Of a stretch of DNA of 64,000 bases, positions 47,267-59,193 are shown one piece after another. A model generated the notes under the pieces. The model did no database searches. It was given only the letters and a program-made list of their open reading frames with translations, and was not told where the DNA came from. The DNA comes from Dastarcus helophoroides. Lineage: Eukaryota > Arthropoda > Insecta > Coleoptera > Bothrideridae. The stretch spans positions 34,614,722 through 34,678,721 of the forward strand of contig CM053328.1 in NCBI GenBank assembly GCA_028583605.1. The letters run 5' to 3'. Position numbers and translations under genes: made by a program. Every line of letters begins with the position of its first letter. Position 1 is the stretch's first letter.

Positions 47267-49855
47267 TTTTGTCTTATTTGAAACCTCGGTAAAAATTTTT
47301 TCAAAGCTTCAAACTTTTTTCATAATTTTCATATTTTTTGGAAAATTCAACTTGAAATTTTGGATATCAGAAATTTTGACCTCTAAAAAATTTCGACTCT
47401 CGAAAATATCGACCTTTTTAAATTTTTTGATTTTTTCAAAATCTCGACGTTTCCAAAATTTTGACTGAAAATTGTGACCTCTCCAATGTTTTTTAAAATA
47501 TTTCTTCTCGTTTTCCCTAAATTTTGACTTTTTTCAAGTTTTGTTCTTCACAATTTTGTCTTTGTTCAAAAGTGATTTTTTTTTAAATTTCACTTTGTGG
47601 TAAATGTCGACTTCGTTAAGAAATTTTGTACTTTTTTAGAAAGCTTTGACTTTCCAAACTTTTATTTTTTTAAATTTTTGTTTCTGTTTGGAAAATTTCA
47701 GAATTGACATTTATAAAAATTTAGATTTTTGTGAAAATTTTGACCTTTCAAACTTTCTATCTTAAAAAAAAGGATGAAAACTTGGGGTTTAAAATCTAAA
47801 CTTAAAGACTACAGTCGTAGTTTCGAAAAAAATATCTCAATTTTGAACATATTTAACAATATTTTAGAAATTTTTCGATTTTTTTAGCAATACCAAACTT
47901 AAAGTGGTTGATTGTTGAATAATTTGACTTTAAAGTAGATAATAAAATAGAAGTTTCTTTTTCTAAATGTTGGGACTATGAAGTCGAAATTTCAAAAATA
48001 AAATCAACATTTTAACTTGAATTTGAAATGCTTTAATATTTTGATTTAAAAGCCAAAATTTCGACCAAAATGTAAAACAAGCTTGAACTAATTTCTTTTA
48101 TTAGACCGTCCATTTTTATAAATCAAAAATTAACCAAAAATAGTCAAAATTCAATGTTTCCGTTTTTTTTTTGGAATATCGATGTTTCTTTCAGGATATC
48201 AATTTTAAACATGAAATACTGAATTATTTTTACCAAATTCTGACTTTAAAATTGAAAATTTAAACTTAGATTAAAAAAAAAGTCGAACAAAGATTATGGA
48301 ATTTAAAAAAAATGTTCTCGAACTTTCCAATTTAAAACCCAAACTTTATCTATAAAATTAAATTGTCGAATTCGAAGCCAAAAATTCGAATTTAATATCG
48401 AACTTTTAGTAAAAGTTCTTCATGGTAGACCCTTATTGACCGGAAATATTATTATTATTCCTATTCTATGTAAAATAAACTAACCTCTTAATTTGTGAAC
48501 TGTCATGAGGTGACGTTTTCAATAAATTTAAATATCACGTAGTCACATTTCAAAAAATGTTTAGAAAATTGTCAGCAAACCATAAAAATTTAAATATTTC
48601 CAAACTGGGCCGAAGAAATGTTAAATGAATTAAAAAATACATTTTAGTAAAAGGTCGAAACTTTTAACTAAAAATTTAAAATCACGTATAAGCCATAATT
48701 TTAAAAAGACATTTTTTAATAACTTTTTTTAGAAATTTCTTCTATAATTTTTCTGAAATGTCGATTGAACTTCAAAAAAATGTCTAAAAGGTGAATTCTT
48801 TTATAAACTTTGCGTTTTACACAAAATTTAAGTATTCTCAAACTGGAAAATTTAGGATTAACTTTAACCAATCCTAATTTTAAATTTTTCAGTAAAATGT
48901 TTACCTCATAATTGAAAATGTCGATTTTTTTTTGTTATGAAGATGATTTTTTTATATCCTGATTATGATTCCGCAAATTCAACTTTTTCTCAAATTTTCC
49001 GACTGCCAAATCAGACAAAATATTGAAATTTTTATTTTAGTTATCATATTTGAAGTTTAATTAAGAAAATTTTTACTTTTAATCACGACGTTTTAATTTT
49101 ATATGTATATTTTTAGAAAAACTTGATTTATAAAATTTGTACTTTTCAAAGTTAAAAATGCCAAGGTTAAGGTAGAAATTTGGATAAAATTGGCTTGGTA
49201 ACTTAAGTTTGATTTTCAAAATTTTTACACCAACATCGGTTCAAAATTGAGACTTCTTCAGAATATGTTGATATTCTTTCTCGACTTTAATTTAAAAAAA
49301 AATCCCCTGTCGATTTTGAGAAAACACTAAAGGTTTCAGGAAATATAAAAGTTTCTTTTCTGAATTTTGTTTGAGGACAAAATGTTGAGTGTTGTTAGTT
49401 TTTGTTAATAGATTTGATCTTTTGGAAATTAGAGACTTTTTCTAAAATTCCTAATTTAATAACTTGCCCTTCAAAAACTGAAATACAAATCTTGTCCTCT
49501 GAAACCAAAAAAGATTAAAAAACATAAAAATGTAAGTTAAAATCACAATTTGCACAAAATATTCAAAATTTGGGACAAATCTTTGAAATTCACCTAAGAA
49601 AAATTCTCATAATTTTAATCAAAACATTTTAACATTGAACTCATATATTCGAGGTTTTTTTCTCGAATTTGAAAACTCTCTGGCAAAACTCGAAATTTTG
49701 CAAACCAATTTGTTTTATTTTAATTTTGATTTTGTTACAAATTTCCAAAATTTTTATCTTTGGTTTTCTAACCAAACCTAAAATTCAATATATTTTTTCC
49801 ACAAATATGAACTCCGTATTGTGAGCTGTATTTTTAGATTTTTGCTTTTTTTGGT
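47267..49855. repeat. AT-rich filler including an ~810-bp duplicated block
   Basis: Mixed-orientation AT-rich DNA. Positions about 48630-49440 align in direct orientation with 56520-57330 inside the third hAT-type element (shared: taagccat, aatttcttctataatttttc, gttagtttttgttaatagat, atcttttggaaat). A partial family-1 unit (caaatcttgtcctctgaaac) sits near 49490. No gene. Confidence 0.6.
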
Positions 49856-50130
49856 AGAACGGACTGATCTTTGGTTATCTTCAAAAATTGAAATACAAAT
49901 CTTGTCCCTTCTGGATTCTGGATTCGTTGAGGGTTGCCTAAAGTTTAGGCCAGCACCTAGGCCACATTTTCCGGGCCCATTGTGCTATCCCTGTGATTGA
50001 GGTGTCCTTGGTCATTCATTCAACCACCCAACCTTGTATCCTGTCCCTTGAAACCAAGAAAGATTAAAAAACACAACAAGAGCAACCTTTAATGTGTTTT
50101 TAAATCTTGCTTGATTTCAAGATTTGTATT
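49856..50130. repeat. Family-1 repeat split by a 131-bp insertion
   Basis: The unit starts at 49856 (gtagaacggactgatcttt) and resumes at 50050 (gaaaccaagaaagatt), after which it is degenerate and folds back on itself. The gap is filled by an unrelated insert flanked by an 8-bp duplication. No hammerhead core remains. Confidence 0.7.
49911..50041. mobile_element. 131-bp insertion with 8-bp target duplication
   Basis: Sequence from ctggattctggattcgttg to caaccttgtatcc, much less AT-rich than its surroundings, flanked by tgtccctt at 49903-49910 and 50042-50049. No terminal inverted repeats are visible, so it may be the 3' end of a LINE or a short SINE-like element. Confidence 0.55.
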
Positions 50131-50475
50131 TCAATGTATTTTTAGATTAAAAAAACTTGTTTTTTAAGTAAGGTAATTTATATTCAAGTGGTAGTTTTTA
50201 AAAACAGTTCAAAAATCGTAAATATTAGCAACAAAAATGCACAACACAAATTTTTGATGTGGATCCATCTTAAGGGAGACATGGTGTTCAAATTTGAATT
50301 TTTATTTTGCCTTCTGAAGCTTTTATGGTACTTCAATTTCGGAGAACTGCAAAATTAATCCAGGATACAAGTTGTAAACCTTCTCCCAACTATAGGAGCT
50401 CAAGCAGGCGTTATGTTGTTTGGCAAACGAAGAGCAGGACAGTATCTAGTGCTAATTTAGTGCTTTCTCTTTTAG
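50131..50475 (+). other. Intron end before second RUNX exon
   Basis: Intronic DNA leading to the acceptor gctttctcttttag at 50475. The ORF open from 50307 extends the exon frame into the intron and is not itself evidence for coding. Confidence 0.65.
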
Positions 50476-50580
50476 GGCAGCAGCAACAATTTCATTTCGC
50501 CTTTGGTCAGCGACCCTTTCCTTTTGCAACGTCTGACCCTTTGTCGGGCTTTAGGATGCCGCCTATAGGAAACTGCAACA
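50476..50580 (+). CDS. RUNX family transcription factor, downstream exon
   Basis: A 105-nt internal exon with acceptor ctttctcttttag and donor gtaagt. It encodes QQQQFHFAFGQRPFPF, then ATSDPLSGFRMPPIGNCN, matching my recollection of the conserved segment directly after the Runt domain in arthropod RUNX proteins. It takes two bases to finish the codon left by the 14465-14578 exon (giving Arg) and itself ends in phase 1, so the two exons can be joined directly. The segment is rich in Gln, Phe and Pro and probably mediates transactivation or cofactor contacts. The C-terminal WRPY groucho-binding end of the protein is not in the window, so more exons must lie downstream. Confidence 0.88.
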
Positions 50581-51414
50581 GTAAGTAATCCTTAAATTAA
50601 GCAAATTGCGCCCGGCCTCGGCTGCCGGATTTATTAAAAATCGAACTGGACAGAGAAGTCAAAAATAACCGTGTCTGTTGTCAGATTAATTTGGTCCAAA
50701 TTAACTATGTACAAACGGTTTTAAAACAAAGTAAAAAGCAATTAAATCGAATCTGCGGGATTGAATAACATGCGGACAAAACGCAGGTTTGATAGGTTTT
50801 ATAAAAACGTTTGATGGGTGGGTGGGTCGGTAAGCTCATCAATTACAGCGCCCACATGCACGGAGTACACTCCACATCAATAGTGGAACGATGTCCTAGT
50901 TAACATACCTATTTATTACTGAATTTCAATCGAACTCATCGCATTTCGAATCATAATTGCTTTTATCATTTTCGCTCCAAACCAGCGACCTTCCATTTAT
51001 TCGGGAGAATGAACTAATAATGAAATGCAGCTCCGTCTTAGGATTCGGTTAAATGAGAAGTAAATCTTTCGACCTCATTTAGGATAACCCCTTCATTATA
51101 CCGGTGGGAATTTAACTTCGGGCTCCAACAAAAAGTCATTCATTATTCTTGTAAACAGCGCGAAAACAAATGAAATGATTTGAATGCGAAGTATTCAGTT
51201 AAATGAATTATACTCATTGCTCTTCTGGGAGATAACAAATAAGACGTAGTAGCAATTTTCACTTGAATCAATTAACGCGGAAGGTCTTGTCTAAGATTTT
51301 AATCACTTGAATTCACGAATTAAATTTTGTAATTTTTTCGGCCCAACTTCATAAACGGGTAGAGGAATCTACAAAATTTTTATCAATCCCAACAAAAATT
51401 TAAATCGTTGTGCT
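50581..51414 (+). other. RUNX intron start, non-repetitive
   Basis: Moderate-GC, repeat-free DNA following the donor. No ORF or RNA recognised. Such exon-flanking unique DNA is a reasonable place for conserved intronic elements, but none can be shown here. Confidence 0.55.
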
Positions 51415-51718
51415 TTAATTAGACGATTTTGGCGTTTGCCATAGTTTCTCTATGGACCAATAGATGGCGGAAGTATTAAAAGTCACACAGGCGACGTCTG
51501 TTGATTTTATAGTGCTTAATTGCTGGAATATTTGTTGGCATTCGAGTTGGATATACCAAACTGACGAGATATAACAAGATCGAAACCAGTCTTTGGTTTC
51601 CAACTTCCGAATCTAATAAATGTTCAAGCCTATTACTCTGTGCATTAGAATCCTTGTCTTCTGGGACCTTCCTAGAGAGCAACCGCTTCGCTAGGTGTTT
51701 GTGTTTCAACTGTTGGTA
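51415..51718 (+). repeat. Repeat family 2 copy (Penelope/retrozyme-like)
   Basis: Its right part (51570-51718) matches the arm of the foldback at 36043-36205. A hammerhead motif lies at 51546-51604. The repeat continues past two later insertions: removing the hAT-type elements and one copy of each duplication joins 51718, 55622-55677 and 58637 onward. Its structure suggests a Penelope-like element or a non-coding relative, but no reverse transcriptase of that type is present. Confidence 0.55.
51546..51604 (+). ncRNA. Canonical hammerhead ribozyme motif (family 2)
   Basis: All conserved parts are present in order. Stem I pairs ACCAAA (51555-51560) with TTTGGT (51592-51597), extended past an internal loop by GTTGG/CCAAC. 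The core CTGACGA is at 51561-51567. Stem II is GAT.T/A.ATC with one A-G mismatch and an AACA tetraloop (51568-51581). GAAA follows at 51582-51585. Stem III is a 2-bp A-C/G-T with loop CA. The cleavage triplet GTC ends at 51591. A tiny stem III is known from Penelope-like and retrozyme hammerheads, which often act as dimers. Self-cleavage is inferred. Confidence 0.75.
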
Positions 51719-51726
51719 GTTTAAAC

Positions 51727-54700
51727 CAGGGCTGCGAACTGTTATTATTTTCGTTCCGGTTTTCGTTCCGAAAAAAAAATTATATCGGTTTGGTTCTGGT
51801 TTTCGTTCCGACAAAAATAATGGTTTTTTCCGGTTTCTGTTTTCGGTTCAGATCCGAGTGACTAATTTTTAATTTTTTATTTAAAAGAAAGAAAATATTT
51901 CAAGTGATTTCGAAACAAAAGTCCGAATTTCAAAAAAATAAACCCTAAAATTTAGGGAATAATTCAAGTTGAAATTTTGAGTACCAAGTCAATTTTTTAA
52001 AAAAATGCAGAAATTGTAAGTTTGTAATCTAACTTTTAAAATAAATAGAATAAAAAAATATTATCATGATTGAAAAGATGACAAAAAAGGATGAATCACA
52101 GCAAACATCTTTTAATATAAAACCTATGATCATTATGTATTACAAAATATTGAGTTTAAACTATTTAGAAATCTTAAAACATATTAAGTTTAAGTAATGT
52201 TTAGAAAGTAATATATAAAAAAGGGTTAATATTGCTAGGAAATTTTCAGAAAAAACTAGCAATTGCAGAATTTTGCAAGAAATTCAAGATTTAAAAAAAG
52301 TATTAATTTGCAAAATTTCGACTTATACTAGAGATTTTAAGACTAGAGAAAATACTTGAACAATCCAGTTGAAAGTCAAAATATTATGATTAAAATAAAA
52401 AGAAATTTACATTAATTTCGAGCATTTTTTTCCAATTTTGACTACTTTCCTAAAAGTATTAAACCTTGATATTGTTAGTTAAATTTTGACATCTTTTTCA
52501 TTTCGTGTTTTAATTCGACATTCTGAGGAAAACATCAAATTTATGGTAAACAATTTCACAGTTATAGAAAGAAATCTAAACTTCAATTCAATCAAAGATC
52601 AAAGTTCGAAAAAACAAACTAAATTCATAAATAAAAATATCTCAAGATTTCAACTTTTCAACATTCGAATTTGAGATTTAGGTGTAAACATAAAAAAGTC
52701 ATAATGTTTGGAAAACGACTACATTTCGTGTTTCAAATCGAAATTTTCGAAAAAAAAAAACACAAAAATTGCAATTTTTATATCAAATTTTAAGACAAAT
52801 GTAAAAATTTAAAAAAAAAAGATCAAATTTATTAAAAAAACTGTATCCAAATTTTGAATTCCTTTGAAGCATTTTGAAGTTTTCAGGAAATCTGAAGAAG
52901 ACATTTTCAGGTTTTTTTCGAAATTTTATTATAATCTGAAAATTAAAAGTTTAAACTGGAAATTCTAATTTTTCAAGATAAAAGTAGCCTAAATTTGAAG
53001 AGAAAAATATCAACATTTTTTTGAAATAATCTATAATTTAATAACCAATGAGATTTTCACGTTTTTAGAAACTTTGATTTTTTAAGCAAATGTTGAGAAT
53101 TCCAAATTTCATCAGAAATCCGAGTTAGCACGTTTTTTACAAAAATTTTTCTCGAAACGTCGCTATTAGAAAATTTAAAGATTTCCAAACTGGGTCGCAG
53201 AAATGTTAAATAAAATTAATAAACATGACGACCAAAGTCAGAAATTCGATATACAAGTTAAAATAGCAAGTTTATATTCGAAATTTTCTGATTAAAGTCA
53301 AATTACGTAAATAATGAAGACCGAAATTTATCTATTAAGTTGAAATTTTTTGATTAAGGAGAAAAATTAAGAGAAAAATTATAAAAAATTTTTTTGAAGC
53401 TTTGACCTCAGAAGATCAAATCAAAAAATTTCAACTTCAAATAATTTTGGGTTCTAACTCAAAATTTCATGAAAACCCGAGTGTGTAAAATAAAAGTCGA
53501 AATAAAGTCAATATTTTGATCCTAAAGTTGAAATTTTCGGAAAAATGTAAAAATTTAAATTTTAGGTTGAACATTTTGACAGAAAACTCGAAATTTGAAC
53601 AAAAACTGCAGATTTTAGGAAAGTTCTGGTATTTTCAATTTTGAAAATTGATTAACGCCATGAGTAAAATGCTAATTTATAAAAAAATTCTTTTGACCCC
53701 AAAACTTCGAAAAAAACTAAGGTTTCTTAGAAATTTTGTATTAAAATAAAAATATTATTTATTAAAAAAAATTAAAATCCAACTTTAAACTTGATATTTA
53801 CAAACTCGAAAGTTTATAGTAAGAAAATTATAAATTTTTAGTTTTTCCTAAAATATTCGAATTTTTCTCATAATTTCTCATTAACTGAAATAAATGTTTA
53901 TCAATTTTAAGCTTCTCTGGACATTTAAACTTTTTTTTCAAAGTAAAGTGGCTAGGTTTAAGATTTTAAGGTTAAAACTTAGTTTCGAGGAAAAAATCCA
54001 CAATTTCCAAAAAAGTTCCATTCGTTAAAGAAAAACGTTTCTTAAAAATTTTAATTTGAAGTTTTAGCCATTTCAACGATTTTTTTTACTTTCATCGCAA
54101 AATGCGAAAGTAAGGCCGGAATTTTAAGACTTTTTGAAAATTGTGGTTTCAAACTTGAACCTTGTTATTATTTATCAAAATTTTCGTTGTAAAACTCGAA
54201 ACCTAGACTCTTTGTTTAGAGATTTTGGCTTTTAATCTCAAAATGTTATCTTAATCCCAACGTTCTCAATTTATCTCGAAATTTCGATTTAAACTCAAAA
54301 TTTCATGCAAAACATTAAAAAGATTAACTCTTATAAAAAAACTCTTTTCGAATTTTCAATTTTAAAATTTAAACACAAAATTTTGAGAAAATATCGAAAT
54401 TTTGAAATAAAACACTAAAAGCTATTCACAAGAATTTAGTTCTAACACGAAATTTCGAGAAAATGGTCTAAATTTTGACTTTTAATCTCAAAATGTTATC
54501 TTAATCCCAACGTTCTCAATTTATCTCGAAATTTCGATTTAAACTCAAAATTTAGACCATTTTCTCGAAATTTCGTGTTAGAACAAAATTCTTGTGAATA
54601 ACTTTTAGCTTTTTATTTCAAAATTTCGATATGTTTTCAAAATTTTGTGTTTAAATTTTAGAATTGAAAATTCGAGAAGAGTTTTGTTATAAGAGTTTAT

Positions 54701-55621
54701 CTTTTCAATGTTTTGCATAAAATTTTTAATTGAAAGTTGAAAATTATACTTTTTAAAATCCTACACATTTTACAGGTTTTCTTTTTAAACTCTTTTTTGA
54801 TAATTTCGAATCTTAAACTTGAAGTTTGAAAACAAATTTTTTTTAAATAAATTTATTTGGAATAATTTCTAGAATTTTTGACATTTGCGTTAAATTTTTT
54901 AAGTTAAGGTTAGATTTTTAAATTTTGTTTTCGATTTTAAAATTGAAATTTCAATTTTTTACAGAGTGTTTGACTTCATTTTAAAGACATGAATTTATTG
55001 AACAAATTGGGATAGCTTTTTTCTTCATAGTTAACGCGAGTCGCATCAAAAGTTACTGCAGACTACATGTCACTCAGGAACTATGGATCAGGCACCAATG
55101 TTTTATAACAATTGAAATAATAGGAAAAAATTAAAAATATAAACCCAGAATTTGGCGAAAAGAGGTGAAATTGAAGAAAATATTTCAAATTTATTGTACA
55201 AAAAATTCTACATATTTTTGATTTAAATGCTGGTGATAAACGTGAGAATATTTAAAAATAAACATCAATATTTCTAAAAAAATTCAACATTTTAAATTTA
55301 AAGCCGACATTTATGGGATAAAATAAAAATAAATTCAAATTCGAAATTTTAATCAAAAAAAAGTCTAAGTTTTTAAAAAACTCGCGAACAACACAATAAT
55401 AACAGTCAATCAAAATATTGGGTTGAAATTTGAGACTATTAATGTAAAATTGACATTGAAGAGGGGTGGGGGGGGGGTTGTTAACTGTGGACTTTTGAAT
55501 CTGCACTGAACCGAAATAAACTGATATTTTCTTTTCGGTTCGGTTCCGGTTTTCGTTCCGACACGAATAACGGTTTTTTTTCGGTTTTCGGTTTTAGGTT
55601 TAGTTCCGGTTCGAAGCCTTG
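51727..55621. mobile_element. Second hAT-type element carrying AT-rich filler
   Basis: Ends CAGGGCTGCGAAC (left) and, inverted, CAAGGCTTCGAAC (right), with subterminal runs of ttcgttccgg/ccgaac-type repeats at both ends. It is flanked by a perfect 8-bp duplication GTTTAAAC (51719-51726 and 55622-55629). It is 3895 bp with no transposase; the interior is AT-rich filler. It is inserted into repeat family 2. Confidence 0.85.
54229..54718. repeat. Direct-plus-inverted rearrangement inside the hAT element
   Basis: Arms 54305-54476 and 54547-54718 are inverted copies, nearly identical over ~170 bp. The loop between them (54479-54553) is a direct, essentially perfect copy of the 75 bp before the left arm (54229-54303). 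The S-L-S-L' layout is a signature of replication template switching rather than of a transposon end. Confidence 0.85.
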
Positions 55622-55677
55622 GTTTAAACCACCTAGATTTACTATATATACTGATAAGAGCACTGCATAACTGTAAT

Positions 55678-58628
55678 CAGGCCCGTAACCAGGGGCGCGC
55701 TAGGGGGCTGCAGCCCCCCCCCCCGGAATTTTTTGGCTTCACACTGGATAGAACTGACCTTTCCAGATGTGCAACCTTTTTAAAAACCATTTTTGATGGA
55801 TCATTTTGTTTTCGTACTGAAATACAAGGATGTTTTATTTTTCAAATTTGGCGCCATTTCTTATTATTAGAGACCGGATTTTAAGTACAATCAAGTAAAG
55901 TAAAGAGGGGGCCAAAATGGTAAATTAGGCAGAAACGAAAAGCTAAAGAAGACACCAAAAAGGTAAAATGCTCTAAAAAAAAGGCATAAACAGGCCAAAA
56001 CGCACAATTAACAAAAAAAACATTTTGATATCTCAGTCGATATTAAAAAAAATAATAGATTTTAGGTTATACTCAGAATATTCAGAAGGAGTATAATATT
56101 TTCAAATGAAGAAGTTCTTAAAATTTCGAGTTCATTCTTGAATTTTCGCCCTAAATCTTGAAATTTTCACTTTAAACTCATTCGATTTTTTTGCAATATT
56201 TTGACATTTAAATCTGAGATTTCGTTTCTAGGAAAATTTAAACTTTTCTTGAAATTATTTTTTTTTATTTAAAAAATTTCAGTCTTACGTTTTGAATTTT
56301 ATTAAAATAATGTTGAATTTGCAAGTTTTTCAAGCTTAAACTCCCTATTTTGAAAAAAAAATCAAATTTTGGGAAAAACTAGAAATTTATACCAGCGATT
56401 TTTCGAGATTTATCACCAAATTTTGAGAAAAACCAAACCAAACCAAAATTTGAAAAAAAAGTTTTGGAATTTAAAAATTTAAATTTTAAATTCGGTTTTT
56501 GAATAAAATTTTGAATGTTAGGCCCTTAACTAAAAAATAAAAATATCTTATAAGCCATTATTTTGAGAAGACATTTTTAATAAGGTATTTTTATAAATTT
56601 CTTCTATAATTTTTCTAACATGGCGATTGAACTTTAAAAAAATGTCTAAAATGTCGATTCTTTTATAAATTTCGAGTTTTACAGAAAACTTGAGCATTTT
56701 TAAGTTGAAATATTTAGGAATTTTTTATTTACTTTAACTCATCAGCTTAATTCGAAATTTTGAATTTATTCAAAAAGTTTTAACTTCATAACAGAAAATT
56801 TTGAAATTTTTTGTCATGAATTTGATTTGTTTATATTTCGACTACGATTTCAAAAATTCGATTTTTTTCTCCAAAATTTGAATTCCAAGTGAAAACTTCC
56901 AAAAAAATATTGAAATTTCTATCTTAGTTATCAAATTTCAACTTTAATTAAGAATTTATTGTACTTTTAATCACTTTTAAATTCATATCTTTAGAAAAAC
57001 TTGATTTATAAAACTTTTACAACTTTTTACCACGAGTTTAAAAATGTCAAGATTAAAGTCGAAATTTTGAAAAAAAAAAGAGCTTAATGACTTTAGTCTA
57101 TTTTTCAAAATTTTTACATTAGCACTAATTCAAAATTTAGACTTCTTCAAAGTATTTTGACTTTCTTTCTAGATATTGAATTTATAGAAAATCTCCTGGC
57201 CATTTTGAGAAAACACTAAAAGTTTCAGGAAATATTAAAGTTTATTTTTTAAATTTTGTTTTAAGACAAAATGTTGAGTGTTATTAGTTTTTGTTAATAG
57301 ATTTTATCTTTTGGAAATGAGAGATTTTTTTTTTTAGAAAATTTTGACTTACCAAACTTTTTTGTTCAAAAATCGCTTCGTTTTTCTTCGGATTTAGAGA
57401 GTAATTCTAAATGTCAACTTATTTCTGAAATTTGGAATTTAAAAACTAAGAATTTCGAGTTCGAACAGGTCACATTGAGAATTAACATATCGTAATTTTG
57501 ATTGGAAATTCAAAATTTTTAAAAATGTTAATATTTTCGGAAATGTTTAATAATGAATTCTGGTTATTTTTAAGTATAAACACGGTCCATAACTAAACTT
57601 TTTCTAGAACGAGTTGTCCACTTCAAATGTAGACTTTTCTAGACAAATTGCAAATTTAAAAAACTCAAGATTAAGTTCAGAATTTCGATATCAAATGTTC
57701 AGGTTTCTAGAAAAAATTAATGTTTAAAAAAATATTTGTGGGTTTGAAGTAAATACCAAGATTTTAAACTTTGAATTTTGAGAAAAAAAATGTAAAAGTA
57801 TTAACATACTTTGCATTTAGCAAAAAATCCAATTCAAATTGAAAATTTCCAAAAAAGGTAGAAATTTTGAGATTAAAGGTAAAACTTACAAAAAAAAAAA
57901 CGATAAATAACTTTATAGCAAAAACTTTTTTTAGAAATTCGGAAGAATCGAATGCACTTCGACATTGCAAATTCAGATAGCAACAATAATTCCCAAAATT
58001 GCCCAAAATAAAAAACGTGGGAATTGAAGTTGTTGCCAGTTAGAAAAACTAGTTGGACTGCTAAGAGAAAACTTGAACTTAAAAACATCTAATCTTTCTT
58101 AATTTAGAAAGAATATCCAAATTCTAAATTTTCGGGTGCAAACTTTAAATTTGAGTTAAAAGTTAAAATTGCCAATTTAATCGAAATTTGAAAAAAATTA
58201 GGAAAAAGAAGATTTTCCTCCAGCTGACTTCAAACTATGTCTTTAAATAGAGCACTTTCTGTAGGCATTTTTCATACACAAGTGCAGGTTATAGAAGACA
58301 GTTCAAAGAAAAATTTTAAGGAATATCTTTTGAGTAATTTTATTCATCTTACCCACACATCTGTTTTTATTTAGAAATTAAATTAAGATAAATAGGCAAC
58401 GTTGTTGTTAAATTACTTTGTCAGAATGTTAGAAGAGTTGGACTCTAGAAATGGTTTTAGTGTAGTTTTTATATTTTAGTATACTTGTATACAATAATAA
58501 TATTAATAGTAAAGTTGTATTGGACCGTGGCTTATTAGCTCTAACCTAGACGCAAACAAAGACTAGGTGTAATTTTAGCATGAAGGAATTGCAGCCCTCC
58601 CCCGAAAAAATTCCTGGTTACGGGCCTG
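55678..58628. mobile_element. Third hAT-type element carrying AT-rich filler
   Basis: Perfect 16-bp terminal inverted repeat CAGGCCCGTAACCAGG at both ends, followed by subterminal G/C runs (ggggctgcagccccc and its counterpart). It is flanked by a perfect 8-bp duplication ACTGTAAT (55670-55677 and 58629-58636). 2951 bp, no transposase ORF; the interior is AT-rich filler sharing an ~810-bp block with 48630-49440. Confidence 0.87.
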
Positions 58629-58636
58629 ACTGTAAT

Positions 58637-59035
58637 CCAGATTATATTCTATTTGCAGAATGATTTTAGGTTCGATTTACAATAAATTTTAACTTCGGAA
58701 CACAATTCTAAGTTAAGACTTACCATTTTAAGTTTGATCACTCATAGGTTGGATCCTGAATGGTAAATGCAAGATTCAGAGCATCACAATAGTTGTAGAT
58801 TCGATCTAAAAATTGTAAAAAATTTGAAATAAAAAAACTGAAATTTCGAGTAAAAGACCAAAACTTAAGGAAATAACCAAAAGCTTCTAGAACATTTTTT
58901 CAGCGAAATATATAAATTTTGAGAGAACAGTCAAGATGTAATTGTTTTAAAATGTAAATTACAGAACAAAGTGGAAAGTGCAAGAAAAAAGAACATTTCG
59001 TCTAACAGTATAACACAACTGGTTAATGCTTTTGG
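58637..59035. other. Family-2 tail and AT-rich DNA
   Basis: The first ~50 bases continue repeat family 2 after the third hAT insertion. The rest is AT-rich, without a gene. Confidence 0.45.
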
Positions 59036-59175
59036 TGCAACGAACTAGGTCCTCGGTTAACTTCAAAAATTGAAATACAAATCTTGTCCCCTGAAGCCAA
59101 GAAACATTAAAAAACACAACAAAGGTTGCTCTAACTGCGTTTCGATTGCCAAGCTATCATCTTCAGAGAGATACT
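59036..59175 (-). repeat. Full-length family-1 repeat copy
   Basis: Unit from ggtgcaacgaactaggtcct to cttcagagagata. It is immediately followed by a fragment of another copy in opposite orientation (tatcgaaacgcgttagagc), which leads into the long palindrome. Confidence 0.8.
59129..59170 (-). ncRNA. Hammerhead-like core (family 1, 3-nt stem III loop)
   Basis: On the minus strand: CTCT, CTGAAGA, stem II GATAGC/GCAATC with one mismatch, GAAA, A-C/G-T stem III with a 3-nt loop, U17, AGAG. All invariant core bases are present. Confidence 0.55.
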
Positions 59176-59193
59176 ATCGAAACGCGTTAGAGC

